From the NCBI RefSeq assembly GCF_030532325.1, contig NZ_JAUNLS010000014.1, forward strand, positions 14,710 through 67,882: a stretch of 53,173 bases of DNA. The letters are read 5' to 3'. Position numbers and translations under genes: made by a program. Numbering within the stretch: the first letter of the stretch is position 1; each line of letters begins with the position of its first letter. Source of the stretch: Corynebacterium sp. (lineage in GTDB: Bacteria > Actinomycetota > Actinomycetes > Mycobacteriales > Mycobacteriaceae). Positions 28,780-39,631 of the stretch are shown in pieces. The notes under the pieces are model-generated. The model ran no database searches. It was not told the origin of the DNA and worked only from the letters and a program-made list of their open reading frames with translations.

Positions 28780-30456
28780 ATGAGCAAAACTGACCCCATC
28801 ATCATCGTCGGCACCGGCCTGGCCGGCCTCGTTGCGGGCTACGAGGCGCACAAGGGCGGCAAGCACGTCATCTTCCTCGAGCAGGAAAACCGCGCCAACC
28901 TGGGCGGCCAGGCCTTCTGGTCCCTCGGCGGGTTGTTTTACGTGGACTCGCCCGAGCAGAAGATGATGCGGGTCAAGGACTCCGAGGAGCTGGCCTGGCG
29001 GGACTGGGCCAACTCCGCCGACTACGACGATCCCACCGATCCCTCCTCCCACGACTACTGGCCGCAGCGATGGGGCCGCGAGTACGTGCGCTTTGCCGCC
29101 CAGGAAAAGCGCACGTACTTGAAGTCACTCGGGCTCAACGTGCTGCCCACCATCGGCTGGGCCGAGCGCGGCTCCGGAGACGCCTCCGGGCACGGCAACT
29201 CCGTTCCCCGCTTCCACCTGACCTGGGGCACTGGCCCGGAGGTGGTGCGCGTCTTCCGCGAGCCGCTTCTTAAAGCCGAGCAGCACGGCGAGGTGGAGTT
29301 CCACTTCCGCCACCGCGTGGACTCGCTCATCACCGAAGGCCAGCGCGTCGTCGGCGTGCGCGGCAGCGTGCTCGCCCCCACCGACGCTGAGCGTGGCGTG
29401 GCCAGCAACCGGGACGTCGTCAAGCATTTTGAGCTGCGCGGGGCGGCGGTGATCATCGCCACCGGCGGCATCGGCGGCAACCTGGAGAAGGTCCGTGAGA
29501 TGTGGCCGCAGGAGCGCTGGGGTGAGTGCCCCGAGGAACTGGTGCAGGGAGTGCCCGCGCATGTCGACGGCCGCGGCATCGACATCGCCCACGCCGCCGG
29601 CGCCACCCTGGTCAATACTGACCGCATGTGGCACTACCCGGAGGGAATGAGCAACTGGAACAGCATCTGGCCGCAGCACGGCATCCGCATCATCCCCGGG
29701 CCCTCCTCCCTGTGGCTCGATGCCGAGGGCAAGCGGCTTCCCACCAACCTCTTCCCCGGTTCCGACAACCTGGCCGCGCTCGCCCACATCGGGCGCACCG
29801 GCCACGGCTACTCGTGGTTCGTGCTCAACCAGGCCATCGCCGATAAGGAATTCATCTTCTCCGGCTCGGAGCAGAACCCGGATCTCACCGATAAGGAGTT
29901 CACAAAGCTGCTGGGCAAGGTGGGCCCCGGCACCCACGTGGCGGTCAAGGCCTTCATGGACAACGGCATCGACTGGGTGGTGGAGGACTCCCTGGACTCC
30001 TTGGTCGCGAGCATGAACCGCATCAGCCCGCAGGGCGCGCCCGCCATCGACGCCGCCCAGCTGCGCGCCCTCATCGAGGACCGCGATTCCCAGCTGGACA
30101 ATCCCTTCTCCAAGGACGCGCAGGTCAACTACATCCGCATCGCCCGCGGCTTCCTCGGCGATAAACTCGTGCGCTGCGCCGCCCCGCACAAGCTGCTCGA
30201 TCCCTCCAAGGGCCCGCTCATCGCGGTGCGCCTGAAGGTGCTCACCCGCAAAACCCTCGGCGGTATCCAGACCAACCTCGCCGGTCAGTGCCTGAACCCC
30301 GACGGCACAGTGCTGCCCGGGCTCTACGCCTGCGGCGAGGCCGCCGGATTCGGCGGCGGTGGCATGCATGGCAAGAACGCGCTGGAGGGAACCTTCCTGG
30401 GCGGATGCATCCACTCCGGCAAGCGGGTGGGCGAGGCACTCGCCGCGCAGCGCTAG
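28780..30456 (+). CDS. FAD-binding dehydrogenase (fumarate reductase / KstD superfamily)
   Basis: Cytoplasmic flavoprotein oxidoreductase with unknown substrate. The 558-residue product starts with the FAD-binding motif IIIVGTGLAGLVAGYEAHKG (about residues 7-26) and EQENRANLGGQAFWSLGGLF (about 34-53). It ends with the FAD motif LYACGEAAGFGGGGMHGKNA then LEGTFLGGCIHSGK, typical of the family. The start ATG 28780 is preceded by TATTCT at 28767-28772, 7 bases before, so a leaderless mRNA is likely; no ribosome site is seen. Relatives act as ketosteroid dehydrogenases or fumarate reductase-like enzymes, and the context does not decide between them. Confidence 0.85.
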   Translation: MSKTDPIIIVGTGLAGLVAGYEAHKGGKHVIFLEQENRANLGGQAFWSLGGLFYVDSPEQKMMRVKDSEELAWRDWANSADYDDPTDPSSHDYWPQRWGREYVRFAAQEKRTYLKSLGLNVLPTIGWAERGSGDASGHGNSVPRFHLTWGTGPEVVRVFREPLLKAEQHGEVEFHFRHRVDSLITEGQRVVGVRGSVLAPTDAERGVASNRDVVKHFELRGAAVIIATGGIGGNLEKVREMWPQERWGECPEELVQGVPAHVDGRGIDIAHAAGATLVNTDRMWHYPEGMSNWNSIWPQHGIRIIPGPSSLWLDAEGKRLPTNLFPGSDNLAALAHIGRTGHGYSWFVLNQAIADKEFIFSGSEQNPDLTDKEFTKLLGKVGPGTHVAVKAFMDNGIDWVVEDSLDSLVASMNRISPQGAPAIDAAQLRALIEDRDSQLDNPFSKDAQVNYIRIARGFLGDKLVRCAAPHKLLDPSKGPLIAVRLKVLTRKTLGGIQTNLAGQCLNPDGTVLPGLYACGEAAGFGGGGMHGKNALEGTFLGGCIHSGKRVGEALAAQR

Positions 30457-30485
30457 GGCCCGCTTCCTCCCTACACTGGTAGACC

Positions 30486-31115
30486 ATGGACGCGCTTCTT
30501 TCTGCCTTTGATTTTCTGGACCTGCCCGATCTCCTTGAACACACCGAGCCGGCCGAGGTCCCCACGCCGGGCTTCGACGAGGCCCGCTACCTGCGCGAGG
30601 GCCAGGCCGCGGTGACCGCGCTGAGCGCCGAGGGCCGGTGGAGCGCCATCCCCTCCTTCCACGAGCTCTCCGTCGAGTGCACCCTCTACCGCGCCACGCC
30701 CTACATGGCTGTGCTCGAGGGCGAGTCCTGGCGCTTCGCCGCGCTTGCCGACGCCCCCTTTGCCCTCCCCGGCGCGAACCCCGCCGGCGGCGAGCGGGTG
30801 CGCGCCACGGTCTCCCCCGCGTTCGTGCTGCTCAGCGCGGAAGATGCCGGGGCCTCTCACGCTGCCGGCACCGAGAGCAGTCTCGTCGCCCCCACCACCG
30901 AGCGCTTCTACCGCAACTACCGCCCCAGCGAGCTCACCCCGCACGTGGAGATCACCGGCGAGGTCACCAGCGCCCAGCGGCGCGAGGGCACCGTCAGCGA
31001 GTACTGGGTGAACACCGTGGCCGGCTGGCCGGTCATCGCCCCGGAGGAGCTCAGCGGGCGGGTGCATGTGCGCACCGTCGCAGTGTGTGCCACCGGCTTC
31101 TGGGATAGCCTCTAA
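30486..31115 (+). CDS. Protein of unknown function, 209 aa
   Basis: I do not recognise the family. The product is acidic and soluble, with no signal peptide or membrane segment; notable stretches are FDEARYLREGQAAVTALSAE (about residues 30-49), VECTLYRATPYMAVLEGESW and TTERFYRNYRPSELTPHVEI. TACACT at 30472-30477 lies 8 bases before the ATG, so this mRNA too may be leaderless. It is 29 bp after the flavoprotein gene and its stop is 2 bp before the next gene, so 30486 and 31118 form a coupled pair. Confidence 0.75.
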   Translation: MDALLSAFDFLDLPDLLEHTEPAEVPTPGFDEARYLREGQAAVTALSAEGRWSAIPSFHELSVECTLYRATPYMAVLEGESWRFAALADAPFALPGANPAGGERVRATVSPAFVLLSAEDAGASHAAGTESSLVAPTTERFYRNYRPSELTPHVEITGEVTSAQRREGTVSEYWVNTVAGWPVIAPEELSGRVHVRTVAVCATGFWDSL

Positions 31116-31117
31116 CC

Positions 31118-32509
31118 ATGAATAGCGCGCATATCGTCAGCATCATGCTCGCCGAGCCCTACCTGGACGTCCAGCGCCGCGTGGCGGTGGCCGCGGACAC
31201 CACGGTGGGCGAGCTGATGATTGTCATTCACGCGAGTTTGGGTTTGGAGCCGGCCAGCCCGGGCAGAATCACCGTGGCTAATCAGACCTACTCCGTGCTC
31301 GAGCTCATCGATGAGCGCGCCAGCGATCTCTTCTTCAACGAGTTCACCTACCAGCCCTCGCAGACCCGCTGGCTCATCTCGGTGTGCGTGCTCTCGGAGA
31401 CCTCCGTCCCGATGGGTTTGCCCGCGCTTATCGACGCCACCGGGCCCGACCTCCTCCCCGCCCTCGGCTCCGCCTCCGAGATGCGCTCCGCGCTGGAGCA
31501 GGTGCGTAATCTCCTCTCCGGCCTGCCCGTACCGGAAGCGGACATGAAGCGGCTCATGCAGACCTTTCCCAACTACACCCTCGAGCAGGTGCGCGTGCGC
31601 CTGACCACCCATTACCCGCCGGCGATCGCCGCGCGCCTGGCGGAGATGGGCACCAAGCCTCCAAGCATGCCGGGTTTTTCGGAGCAGGAGGATTCCGACT
31701 CCCCCTCCCCCGCGGACACGGATCTGACCGATCTCTCCGAGGACCTGACAGATCTGCCCGAGGAATTCTTCGATCCCTTCGCCGACCTGGACGGTTTTCC
31801 CTCCGGGCCTGCGGGCGGTTTCTTCGACGGCCCCCGCCCGTGGAGAAGCTCGCGGATACCGGCGGTACCCGACATTGATGAGATGCGCGCGGAGATTTGG
31901 GAGGCCTACCCGGAGCTGCACGCGGATACCGAGCTACCCCCACTGGAGGAGAGCTCGGTGCACAGCATCTATGAGCGGCTGCGCACCTATCTCATGACCA
32001 TCGGTGACCACCCCACCCTGACGCAGGTGGGCTACATCAAGCCCGCCGCGGTGCGCGCGATTGTTGAGTCCTTCCCGCTGGACCGGTACAAGACCACCAA
32101 GAGTGAGAGCTACATCGAGCCCCTGCTCGCCCTGCGCGAATGCCTCAGGGACATCTCCTGGGTGGACTTCTCCAGATCCCAGATCTGGCTCACCTCGCGC
32201 GGCGTCCTGGCCATCGAGGACCCGCAGCGCGTAGTTGATGATCTCCTCATTTCCATCCCCTTCGCCTACGCCGATGACTGGGGGGTGCCCGCCGTGGGCT
32301 TCTACCTGGTGGATATGCTGCGCGGCGAAGCCACTCACCACTACCCCACGGCTCCCGACGTCCGCTTTACCCAGCAGCTTCTCTACGCCCTCGGCGTGGT
32401 CAAGGACGAGTTCGGCCGCGAGGGAATCACCCCCGGCTACGAGGGGGTCATCGCCGAGCTCATCCGGGGTCTGCGCACGGAACTCAACGAGGAGACCGAG
32501 GAGAACTAG
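31118..32509 (+). CDS. Unknown protein with pRiA4b ORF-3-like N-terminus
   Basis: Length 463 aa. The N-terminal strand-helix pattern VSIMLAEPYLDVQRRVAVAA then DTTVGELMIVIHASLGLEPA (about residues 7-46) resembles the plasmid pRiA4b ORF-3 / IS1096 TnpR-like domain, a weak match from memory. The middle (about 190-245) is Asp/Pro/Glu-rich and probably disordered, including DLTDLSEDLTDLPEEFFDPF. The C-terminal part (about 270-460) is helical. No catalytic motif is seen. It overlaps the convergent DUF2339 gene by 4 bp, sharing CTAG in both stop codons. Confidence 0.75.
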   Translation: MNSAHIVSIMLAEPYLDVQRRVAVAADTTVGELMIVIHASLGLEPASPGRITVANQTYSVLELIDERASDLFFNEFTYQPSQTRWLISVCVLSETSVPMGLPALIDATGPDLLPALGSASEMRSALEQVRNLLSGLPVPEADMKRLMQTFPNYTLEQVRVRLTTHYPPAIAARLAEMGTKPPSMPGFSEQEDSDSPSPADTDLTDLSEDLTDLPEEFFDPFADLDGFPSGPAGGFFDGPRPWRSSRIPAVPDIDEMRAEIWEAYPELHADTELPPLEESSVHSIYERLRTYLMTIGDHPTLTQVGYIKPAAVRAIVESFPLDRYKTTKSESYIEPLLALRECLRDISWVDFSRSQIWLTSRGVLAIEDPQRVVDDLLISIPFAYADDWGVPAVGFYLVDMLRGEATHHYPTAPDVRFTQQLLYALGVVKDEFGREGITPGYEGVIAELIRGLRTELNEETEEN

Positions 32510-34404
32510 TCCCTCGCCTCACCACCGGAGGCGCCGCTGGTGCGGCGCACCGCGATGGTGAGCAGCACGATGCCGCTGACCAGGAAGGCCAGGGCGCGGA
32601 AGATGCCGCTGGTGGCCGCGAGGTCAAAGAAGGTCAGCTTGGACACGGCCACCACGGCCAGCAGCACGCCGATCTTCGTACCGTGCGAGTAGCTGCTCAG
32701 CAGCAGGCGCGCGGCGAGCACCATCCACGCCACGGAGACTAGCGCGTGGGCGGCGAAGTAGGCGCTCATGAGCATGGCCTCGCTGCTGTAGCGCCCGAAG
32801 AGCCCGGCCACGAGGCCGACGACGGCCAGCATGCTCAGGTAGAGCGCAAAGATCACCGCCACGCCCACCCAGCGGCCGTCGCCGTTGCCGTAAATGCGCG
32901 AGCGCAGGAGCCAGGCCGCCACCAGCGCGCAGCCCAGGATGGGCGCCTGCGCTAGGGCAACGCTCTCCCCCGTCCCCATCGGCTCCAGCAGCGTGGCCAG
33001 GGCCAACGAGGAAGTCAGCATAATAACCGCGAAGCCCCAGGCCGCCTGCACCCAGAAGCGGCGCAGGTAGGGCAGCAAGGCCACGGCCGCGATGAAGAAG
33101 AGTAGGTTAAGACCCACCCAGGAGGCCAGGCGGAAGGGTTCCTTCGGTGCCTCCTCCGTCCAGCCCCAATAGGCATCCAGGGCGCAGAGGCTAAAGGCGA
33201 TGGGCGCCGCCGCCAGTGCGGTGCGGCCCACGATGTCATCCCAGGCCACCCCGGCAATCATGACGATGGCCGCCACGATGAGCCAGTACTCGAGGATGCT
33301 GCCGGCGCCCATCGCTGCCGCAACGAGCAAGACAATGGGCACCACGAAGCCGGTCATCATATCGCCGACGAGCTCCTCGCCCTCCCCGGCGCGCTGCTGA
33401 TCCTTGGCGACGTCCTCGATGTTGCCGTCCTGCTGGGGCTCCCGCACCGCCGGCATGAACACCACCAGGGCTGCCAGGCATACGGCCAGCAGGCTAGCCA
33501 CGAGGACCTGGAAGAGCGAGGGCAGAATGGGCTCCTCGGACACAAGGAAGGCAAGAACGGTGAGGAAGACCCCGCCCGCGCCGACCGCGCGGAGGTTCTC
33601 GTTGCTGCGCCACGTGTCATAGGCCACCGCCACCAGCGGCATGAGCAGGATGGGGGCGCTTCCGGACTCGGCAAAGAGCGGATAAAACAGGCCAAAGAAG
33701 AGCATGCCCGAGGCCAGCCACAGCTGAGTGGTGCTATGGAGTCCGCGCGGTTGCTTGTCCACGAAGAAGACAAAGGCGGCGTAGAACGCCGTGAGGAGCA
33801 GCGCGCCGAGCAGCGGCGGCCACCAGCCCAGCGTGACCACCACGATGTGCGTCGTGGTCATCATGGTCAACAGCGAGGTGACCAGGAGCGCAGTGGCGCC
33901 CGCTGGGTGGGCCTTGCCGCGGAAGGCTAGGACGCCACCGAAGAAGGCAGCGCCGGCCAGGTAGGCCAGCACCACGCGGCCCACCGGGCCCAGCAGCCCG
34001 GCCTGAATGGCCAGGCCCACGAGGAAGGCCACACCCACCAGTGTGATGATGCTTCCGCCCACGGCCACGAAGCCGATGAGTGTCTTCTCCGCGTCACGCG
34101 GCTGCTTCTTCGGCGCGGCCGGCGGCGGGGTGGGCCGCAGCGGAGGAAGCGGCGGCTGCGGGGCGTGCGTGCGCACCGGCTGGGCTGGCTGCGCTTGCTG
34201 AGTCGGCCGGGCTTGCTCGGCCGGCTGCACTTGTTCGGCCTGCCGGGCCTGCTCGGCCGGCTGGCTGATCGGCGGAACCGTGGCCATCGAAGGGGCGGAG
34301 GCGTGTCGCGCATAGGCCTCAAAGCGAACGCGAGCGTCATGCAACGCACGCTCAGCAATGTTTAGCCTGCGCAGTGCGTCGGCAAAGAGCTCGTCATTGT
34401 TCAT
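32506..34404 (-). CDS. DUF2339 polytopic membrane protein
   Basis: Length 632 aa. A short helical N-terminus (MNNDELFADALRRLNIAERA) is followed by a Pro/Gln/Ala-rich linker with repeated PAEQAR/QAEQ units (about residues 48-100), then about 17-18 hydrophobic segments. FVAVGGSIITLVGVAFLVGL (about 116-135) begins the membrane part, as in DUF2339 proteins. No function is established for the family to my knowledge. It lies 88 bp downstream of leuS (same strand) and converges with the gene ending at 32509. Confidence 0.8.
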   Translation of the reverse strand: MNNDELFADALRRLNIAERALHDARVRFEAYARHASAPSMATVPPISQPAEQARQAEQVQPAEQARPTQQAQPAQPVRTHAPQPPLPPLRPTPPPAAPKKQPRDAEKTLIGFVAVGGSIITLVGVAFLVGLAIQAGLLGPVGRVVLAYLAGAAFFGGVLAFRGKAHPAGATALLVTSLLTMMTTTHIVVVTLGWWPPLLGALLLTAFYAAFVFFVDKQPRGLHSTTQLWLASGMLFFGLFYPLFAESGSAPILLMPLVAVAYDTWRSNENLRAVGAGGVFLTVLAFLVSEEPILPSLFQVLVASLLAVCLAALVVFMPAVREPQQDGNIEDVAKDQQRAGEGEELVGDMMTGFVVPIVLLVAAAMGAGSILEYWLIVAAIVMIAGVAWDDIVGRTALAAAPIAFSLCALDAYWGWTEEAPKEPFRLASWVGLNLLFFIAAVALLPYLRRFWVQAAWGFAVIMLTSSLALATLLEPMGTGESVALAQAPILGCALVAAWLLRSRIYGNGDGRWVGVAVIFALYLSMLAVVGLVAGLFGRYSSEAMLMSAYFAAHALVSVAWMVLAARLLLSSYSHGTKIGVLLAVVAVSKLTFFDLAATSGIFRALAFLVSGIVLLTIAVRRTSGASGGEARD

Positions 34405-34492
34405 GACCTATGAATACCGTGAAACACGGCATCCTTCGACCGCAAAGGCCACTTTTTATCATTTCGATACCCAAAAAGATGGGTGAGGCTGA

Positions 34493-37351
<2,859 letters not shown>

Positions 37352-37451
37352 GCTTAGACAGTGTAGTAGGTGCCACGCTTGGCGACGCCCCACGCCCCGC
37401 CCTCTCACCTCGTGGAACGCCCAGGCGAATCAGCACTGTTCAATGGGCACA

Positions 37452-37862
37452 TCACGCCCGCACCAGCGTGGCACTGGCCAGCGGCATCGCTGCCAAGACA
37501 ACACAGCCGACCAGGCTCGCTGTCTGCGACAACGATCCGAACACCAGCGCCGGAACCACCAACACGGCAGCCACAACCGCGACCGCTGTCACGACACTTG
37601 CCACGCCGCTCTCTTCGAGGCTGTGCACCGGTTCATCCCGCGAACACGATCGGGATTCAGAGCGCACAGCCTTCCTCTTGGTCACCCACACGTGTACTAA
37701 GGAGGTCAACAATCCGATGGGCACGAGCCCCCAGTATGAAGCAAAGTGCAACTCTGCCGCCTCCGCATTAAGCGCAACTTCGCCCCCAAGAACAAGGGAG
37801 ACGACCAGTCCTACTACAGCGCTCATGACATAGGCCTTGTCTGGTTTGAGCAATCTATCCAT
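37452..37862 (-). CDS. Four-helix membrane protein of unknown function
   Basis: Length 136 aa, starting MDRLLKPDKAYVMSAVVGLV. Hydrophobic segments lie at about 12-27, 40-60, 84-105 and 113-132, with a polar charged loop (TKRKAVRSESRSCSRDEPVH) in the middle. The other frames over this stretch are less convincing. The start lies 6 bp after the stop of the small ORF 37869-38015 on the same strand, so the two may be an operon. I do not recognise the family. Confidence 0.6.
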   Translation of the reverse strand: MDRLLKPDKAYVMSAVVGLVVSLVLGGEVALNAEAAELHFASYWGLVPIGLLTSLVHVWVTKRKAVRSESRSCSRDEPVHSLEESGVASVVTAVAVVAAVLVVPALVFGSLSQTASLVGCVVLAAMPLASATLVRA

Positions 37863-37868
37863 CGCTTT

Positions 37869-38015
37869 CTACTTAGGCTCCGGTGCATTCAGGAAGGGAG
37901 CCAAATGCGCCGCACTAATGCCAATGACGGAAAGAGCGGCAGCAATTTTTTGGCGATACTTCCAAATCTGCTTTGCCACGGCTATGACTGCGTTGGATGT
38001 TAGGGGGATTCCCAC
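37869..38015 (-). CDS. Small membrane protein, 48 aa
   Basis: From GTG 38015 the frame reads MGIPLTSNAVIAVAKQIWKY, RQKIAAALSVIGISAAHLAP and FLNAPEPK. It has a basic amphipathic N-terminal half and one hydrophobic segment (about 24-42). Coding is supported by the sensible composition and by the tight 6-bp junction with the membrane protein downstream. The start is uncertain: no ribosome site is visible and no ATG is in frame. Confidence 0.45.
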   Translation of the reverse strand: MGIPLTSNAVIAVAKQIWKYRQKIAAALSVIGISAAHLAPFLNAPEPK

Positions 38016-38089
38016 GCAACATTGTCGTTGAGGCTATTGTTCGGGTCCTCTGCGAGCAACTCTTAGGGCCATTTTCCAGGCCAGCCGGG

Positions 38090-38106
38090 TGTGCACGAAA
38101 GTACAC
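38090..38106 (+). promoter_or_regulatory. Dyad motif upstream of first small peptide gene
   Basis: TGTGCACGAAAGTACAC, followed by GGATAAATTCTTT. The same motif with GGCAAAATTCTTT is at 38541-38557, and TGTAGACGAAAGTACAC is at 1917-1933. Consensus TGTRSACGAAAGTACAC with partial dyad TGTR/TACA. It lies about 170 bp upstream of the peptide start. Confidence 0.6.
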
Positions 38107-38278
38107 GGATAAATTCTTTGGCCGTGAATTTCAGGCCCACTTCCGGCGACAACGCATAATTGCCGCCATTTAATAGGCGGGGGGAGGTCTTTATTTAGAC
38201 GCTTTGCACGCTTTAACCTATGTTTGTTCGCTTCAAGAAAGCGAAAGACAAGGTACCCCAACCCCAAAGGAGAAAACA

Positions 38279-38425
38279 ATGTCCAGCGTCCTCGACCTTC
38301 TGTCCGCCCTCATCCACAACCTGCCGGGCCTCATCGACTCCATCGGCGAGCTGTCCTCCGCCAGCGGCGATGCCGGCTCCAGCGCCAAGGAGGGCGCTGA
38401 GGCTGCCGCCGACGCCGCTGCCTAA
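38279..38425 (+). CDS. Amphipathic porin-like small peptide 1 (48 aa)
   Basis: MSSVLDLLSALIHNLPGLID followed by SIGELSSASGDAGSSAKEGA and EAAADAAA. It has no signal peptide; residues 3-26 form an amphipathic helix and the tail is Ala-rich and acidic. Size and character resemble the PorA/PorH channel-forming peptides of the corynebacterial mycolate layer, and Ser residues could be O-mycoloylated; this is inferred by resemblance. AAAGGAG at 38266-38272 is the ribosome site. A strong terminator follows at 38477-38502. A delta-haemolysin-like secreted peptide is an alternative. Confidence 0.75.
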   Translation: MSSVLDLLSALIHNLPGLIDSIGELSSASGDAGSSAKEGAEAAADAAA

Positions 38426-38476
38426 GCAGCGAACCCAGCAGGCATAACCAAAGACTTTCCTCCCGCTTGTGAACCC

Positions 38477-38502
38477 GCCCCGCCATGTATGGCGGGGCTT
38501 TT
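38477..38502 (+). terminator. Intrinsic terminator after small peptide 1
   Basis: A perfect 9-bp stem GCCCCGCCA / TGGCGGGGC with loop TGTA is followed by TTTT (38499-38502). It isolates the first peptide gene from the second. Confidence 0.9.
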
Positions 38503-38540
38503 CACGTTCCCAGGCGCCGCTAAATGCCCAGGGGAGTGGG

Positions 38541-38557
38541 TGTGCACGAAAGTACAC
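38541..38557 (+). promoter_or_regulatory. Dyad motif upstream of second small peptide gene
   Basis: TGTGCACGAAAGTACAC, identical over all 17 bases to the copy at 38090-38106 and placed at almost the same distance (173 bp) from the start codon. Both upstream regions also share a TTAAYCTRTRKTTGTTCGC block about 50-65 bp before the start, which probably holds the -10. Confidence 0.6.
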
Positions 38558-38730
38558 GGCAAAATTCTTTATCGCGGTTTACGGCGGTCACTTCCTGCAG
38601 AAACGAGTAAATGACAGTTTCTTTAGGCCGGGGGTACCCCTTTTCACACCCGCTTTATCCACTTAATCTGTAGTTGTTCGCCGAAACGGGGCGAAGAAAG
38701 AAACCCACACCTACTCAAGGAGAAACTCAA

Positions 38731-38868
38731 ATGCTGACTGATATCTTCGATTTCATCGGTACCGTCGTCGAGTCCCTGCCGGGCATCATCGGTGCAATTG
38801 GTGACGCCGTCCACGGCACCGACGCCACCGACGCTGCCGAGGCTGCAGCCGACGCCGCTGCTAACTAA
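38731..38868 (+). CDS. Amphipathic porin-like small peptide 2 (45 aa)
   Basis: MLTDIFDFIGTVVESLPGII followed by GAIGDAVHGTDATDAAEAAA and DAAAN. It is a paralogue of peptide 1: same layout of amphipathic helix (about 3-26, with LPG in both) and Ala/Asp tail ending AEAAADAAA. No signal peptide. TCAAGGAG lies 8-15 bases before the ATG. Proposed mycolate-layer porin-type peptide; the two may form a hetero-oligomer as PorA and PorH do. A strong terminator follows. Confidence 0.75.
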   Translation: MLTDIFDFIGTVVESLPGIIGAIGDAVHGTDATDAAEAAADAAAN

Positions 38869-38915
38869 GCAGTTGGGGAGCCCCCTGACCTGAGGGAAGA
38901 GAATATGTGTCACCC

Positions 38916-38962
38916 AACGGTGCCGCTTAGTCCACAATGGGCTAGGCGGCATCGTTGTTTTT
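38916..38962 (+). terminator. Intrinsic terminator after small peptide 2
   Basis: A long stem, AACG-TGCCGC-TTAGTCC paired with GGGCTAG-GCGGCA-CGTT across loop ACAAT, is followed by GTTTTT. Nearly every base of the arms pairs. Confidence 0.88.
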
Positions 38963-39181
38963 AACCACAACTTTCGTAGGATGGTTGCAATTCGCTTTTC
39001 CTTATGAACTACCCTGTGGACGCAACCCGCATCCCCACGCAGTCACAGCGCCTCACGCAGTCGCACCCCGACACCAACCGGCACGCAAGACCAGCAGCCC
39101 ACCAGAACACCACACCGCACGGCCACCAGCGCAAACCCGCGACATGGCACCCGACTTGCCCGGTGTTCTAAGATGAGGCAA
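38963..39181 (+). other. Gene-free spacer, C/A-rich
   Basis: No convincing gene. The right half (39020-39150) is rich in CAC/CCA and poor in T, like the paa operon spacers. TAAGAT at 39169-39174 lies 7 bases before the ATG at 39182 and is the likely -10 of a leaderless transcript. Confidence 0.4.
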
Positions 39182-39631
39182 ATGAGTGCGGAGATTTATT
39201 CATTACCTACCACCCCGTTGATAGTCACTGAATACTGCGAGCAAGGCCCACGCCTGGCCTTGAGCCGCGAGACCAACATCCTGTCGCTATACCTGCCTGC
39301 CGTCTACCCCGAGTCCTACGAGGAGCTCGAGGAGCCCCGCTGGCTGGTCAAGTCCCACTTCATCGACCGTCCCCACAGCATCCGGGAATTCGATCCCGCC
39401 GAGCCGCTGCACGTGGGCATCCCCGGCCCCTTCACGCGTATTGAGGTCACACTCCGCGATGGCGACACCGAGCTCATCGGCCCCGTCACCTTCACCGGCA
39501 TCACCGAGAACACCCCGTTCATCGTCTATGACCGCACCACGCTCATCGCCCCGCAGGGCACTCTCGAGAGCGCCGAGACCTTAGGCATCTGGGCCGGCTG
39601 GGAGCTTGGCCCGCTGCCCGAGCGCGTGTAG
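39182..39631 (+). CDS. Unknown protein, possibly the N-terminal part of a split gene
   Basis: Length 149 aa from ATG 39182 (ATG 39173 is also in frame). It starts MSAEIYSLPTTPLIVTEYCE and is rich in beta-type sequence, including ILSLYLPAVYPESYEELEEP and TRIEVTLRDGDTELIGPVTF; it ends WAGWELGPLPERV. No signal or membrane segment. The stop TAG (39629-39631) is directly followed, in the same reading frame, by GTG and a 696-residue open frame. The two may be one gene interrupted by a single nonsense codon. Confidence 0.65.
   Translation: MSAEIYSLPTTPLIVTEYCEQGPRLALSRETNILSLYLPAVYPESYEELEEPRWLVKSHFIDRPHSIREFDPAEPLHVGIPGPFTRIEVTLRDGDTELIGPVTFTGITENTPFIVYDRTTLIAPQGTLESAETLGIWAGWELGPLPERV

Noticed and set aside
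34404-34492. Strong terminator after leuS
   Set aside because: Only 5-bp stems (CCGTG/CACGG and ACCCA/TGGGT) are present, too weak to call, so leuS and the DUF2339 gene may be co-transcribed.
37746-38003. Plus-strand ORF near 37.8 kb
   Set aside because: The minus-strand frames give coherent membrane proteins in a tight pair, while this frame gives an unpatterned Cys/Arg-rich sequence without a start signal.
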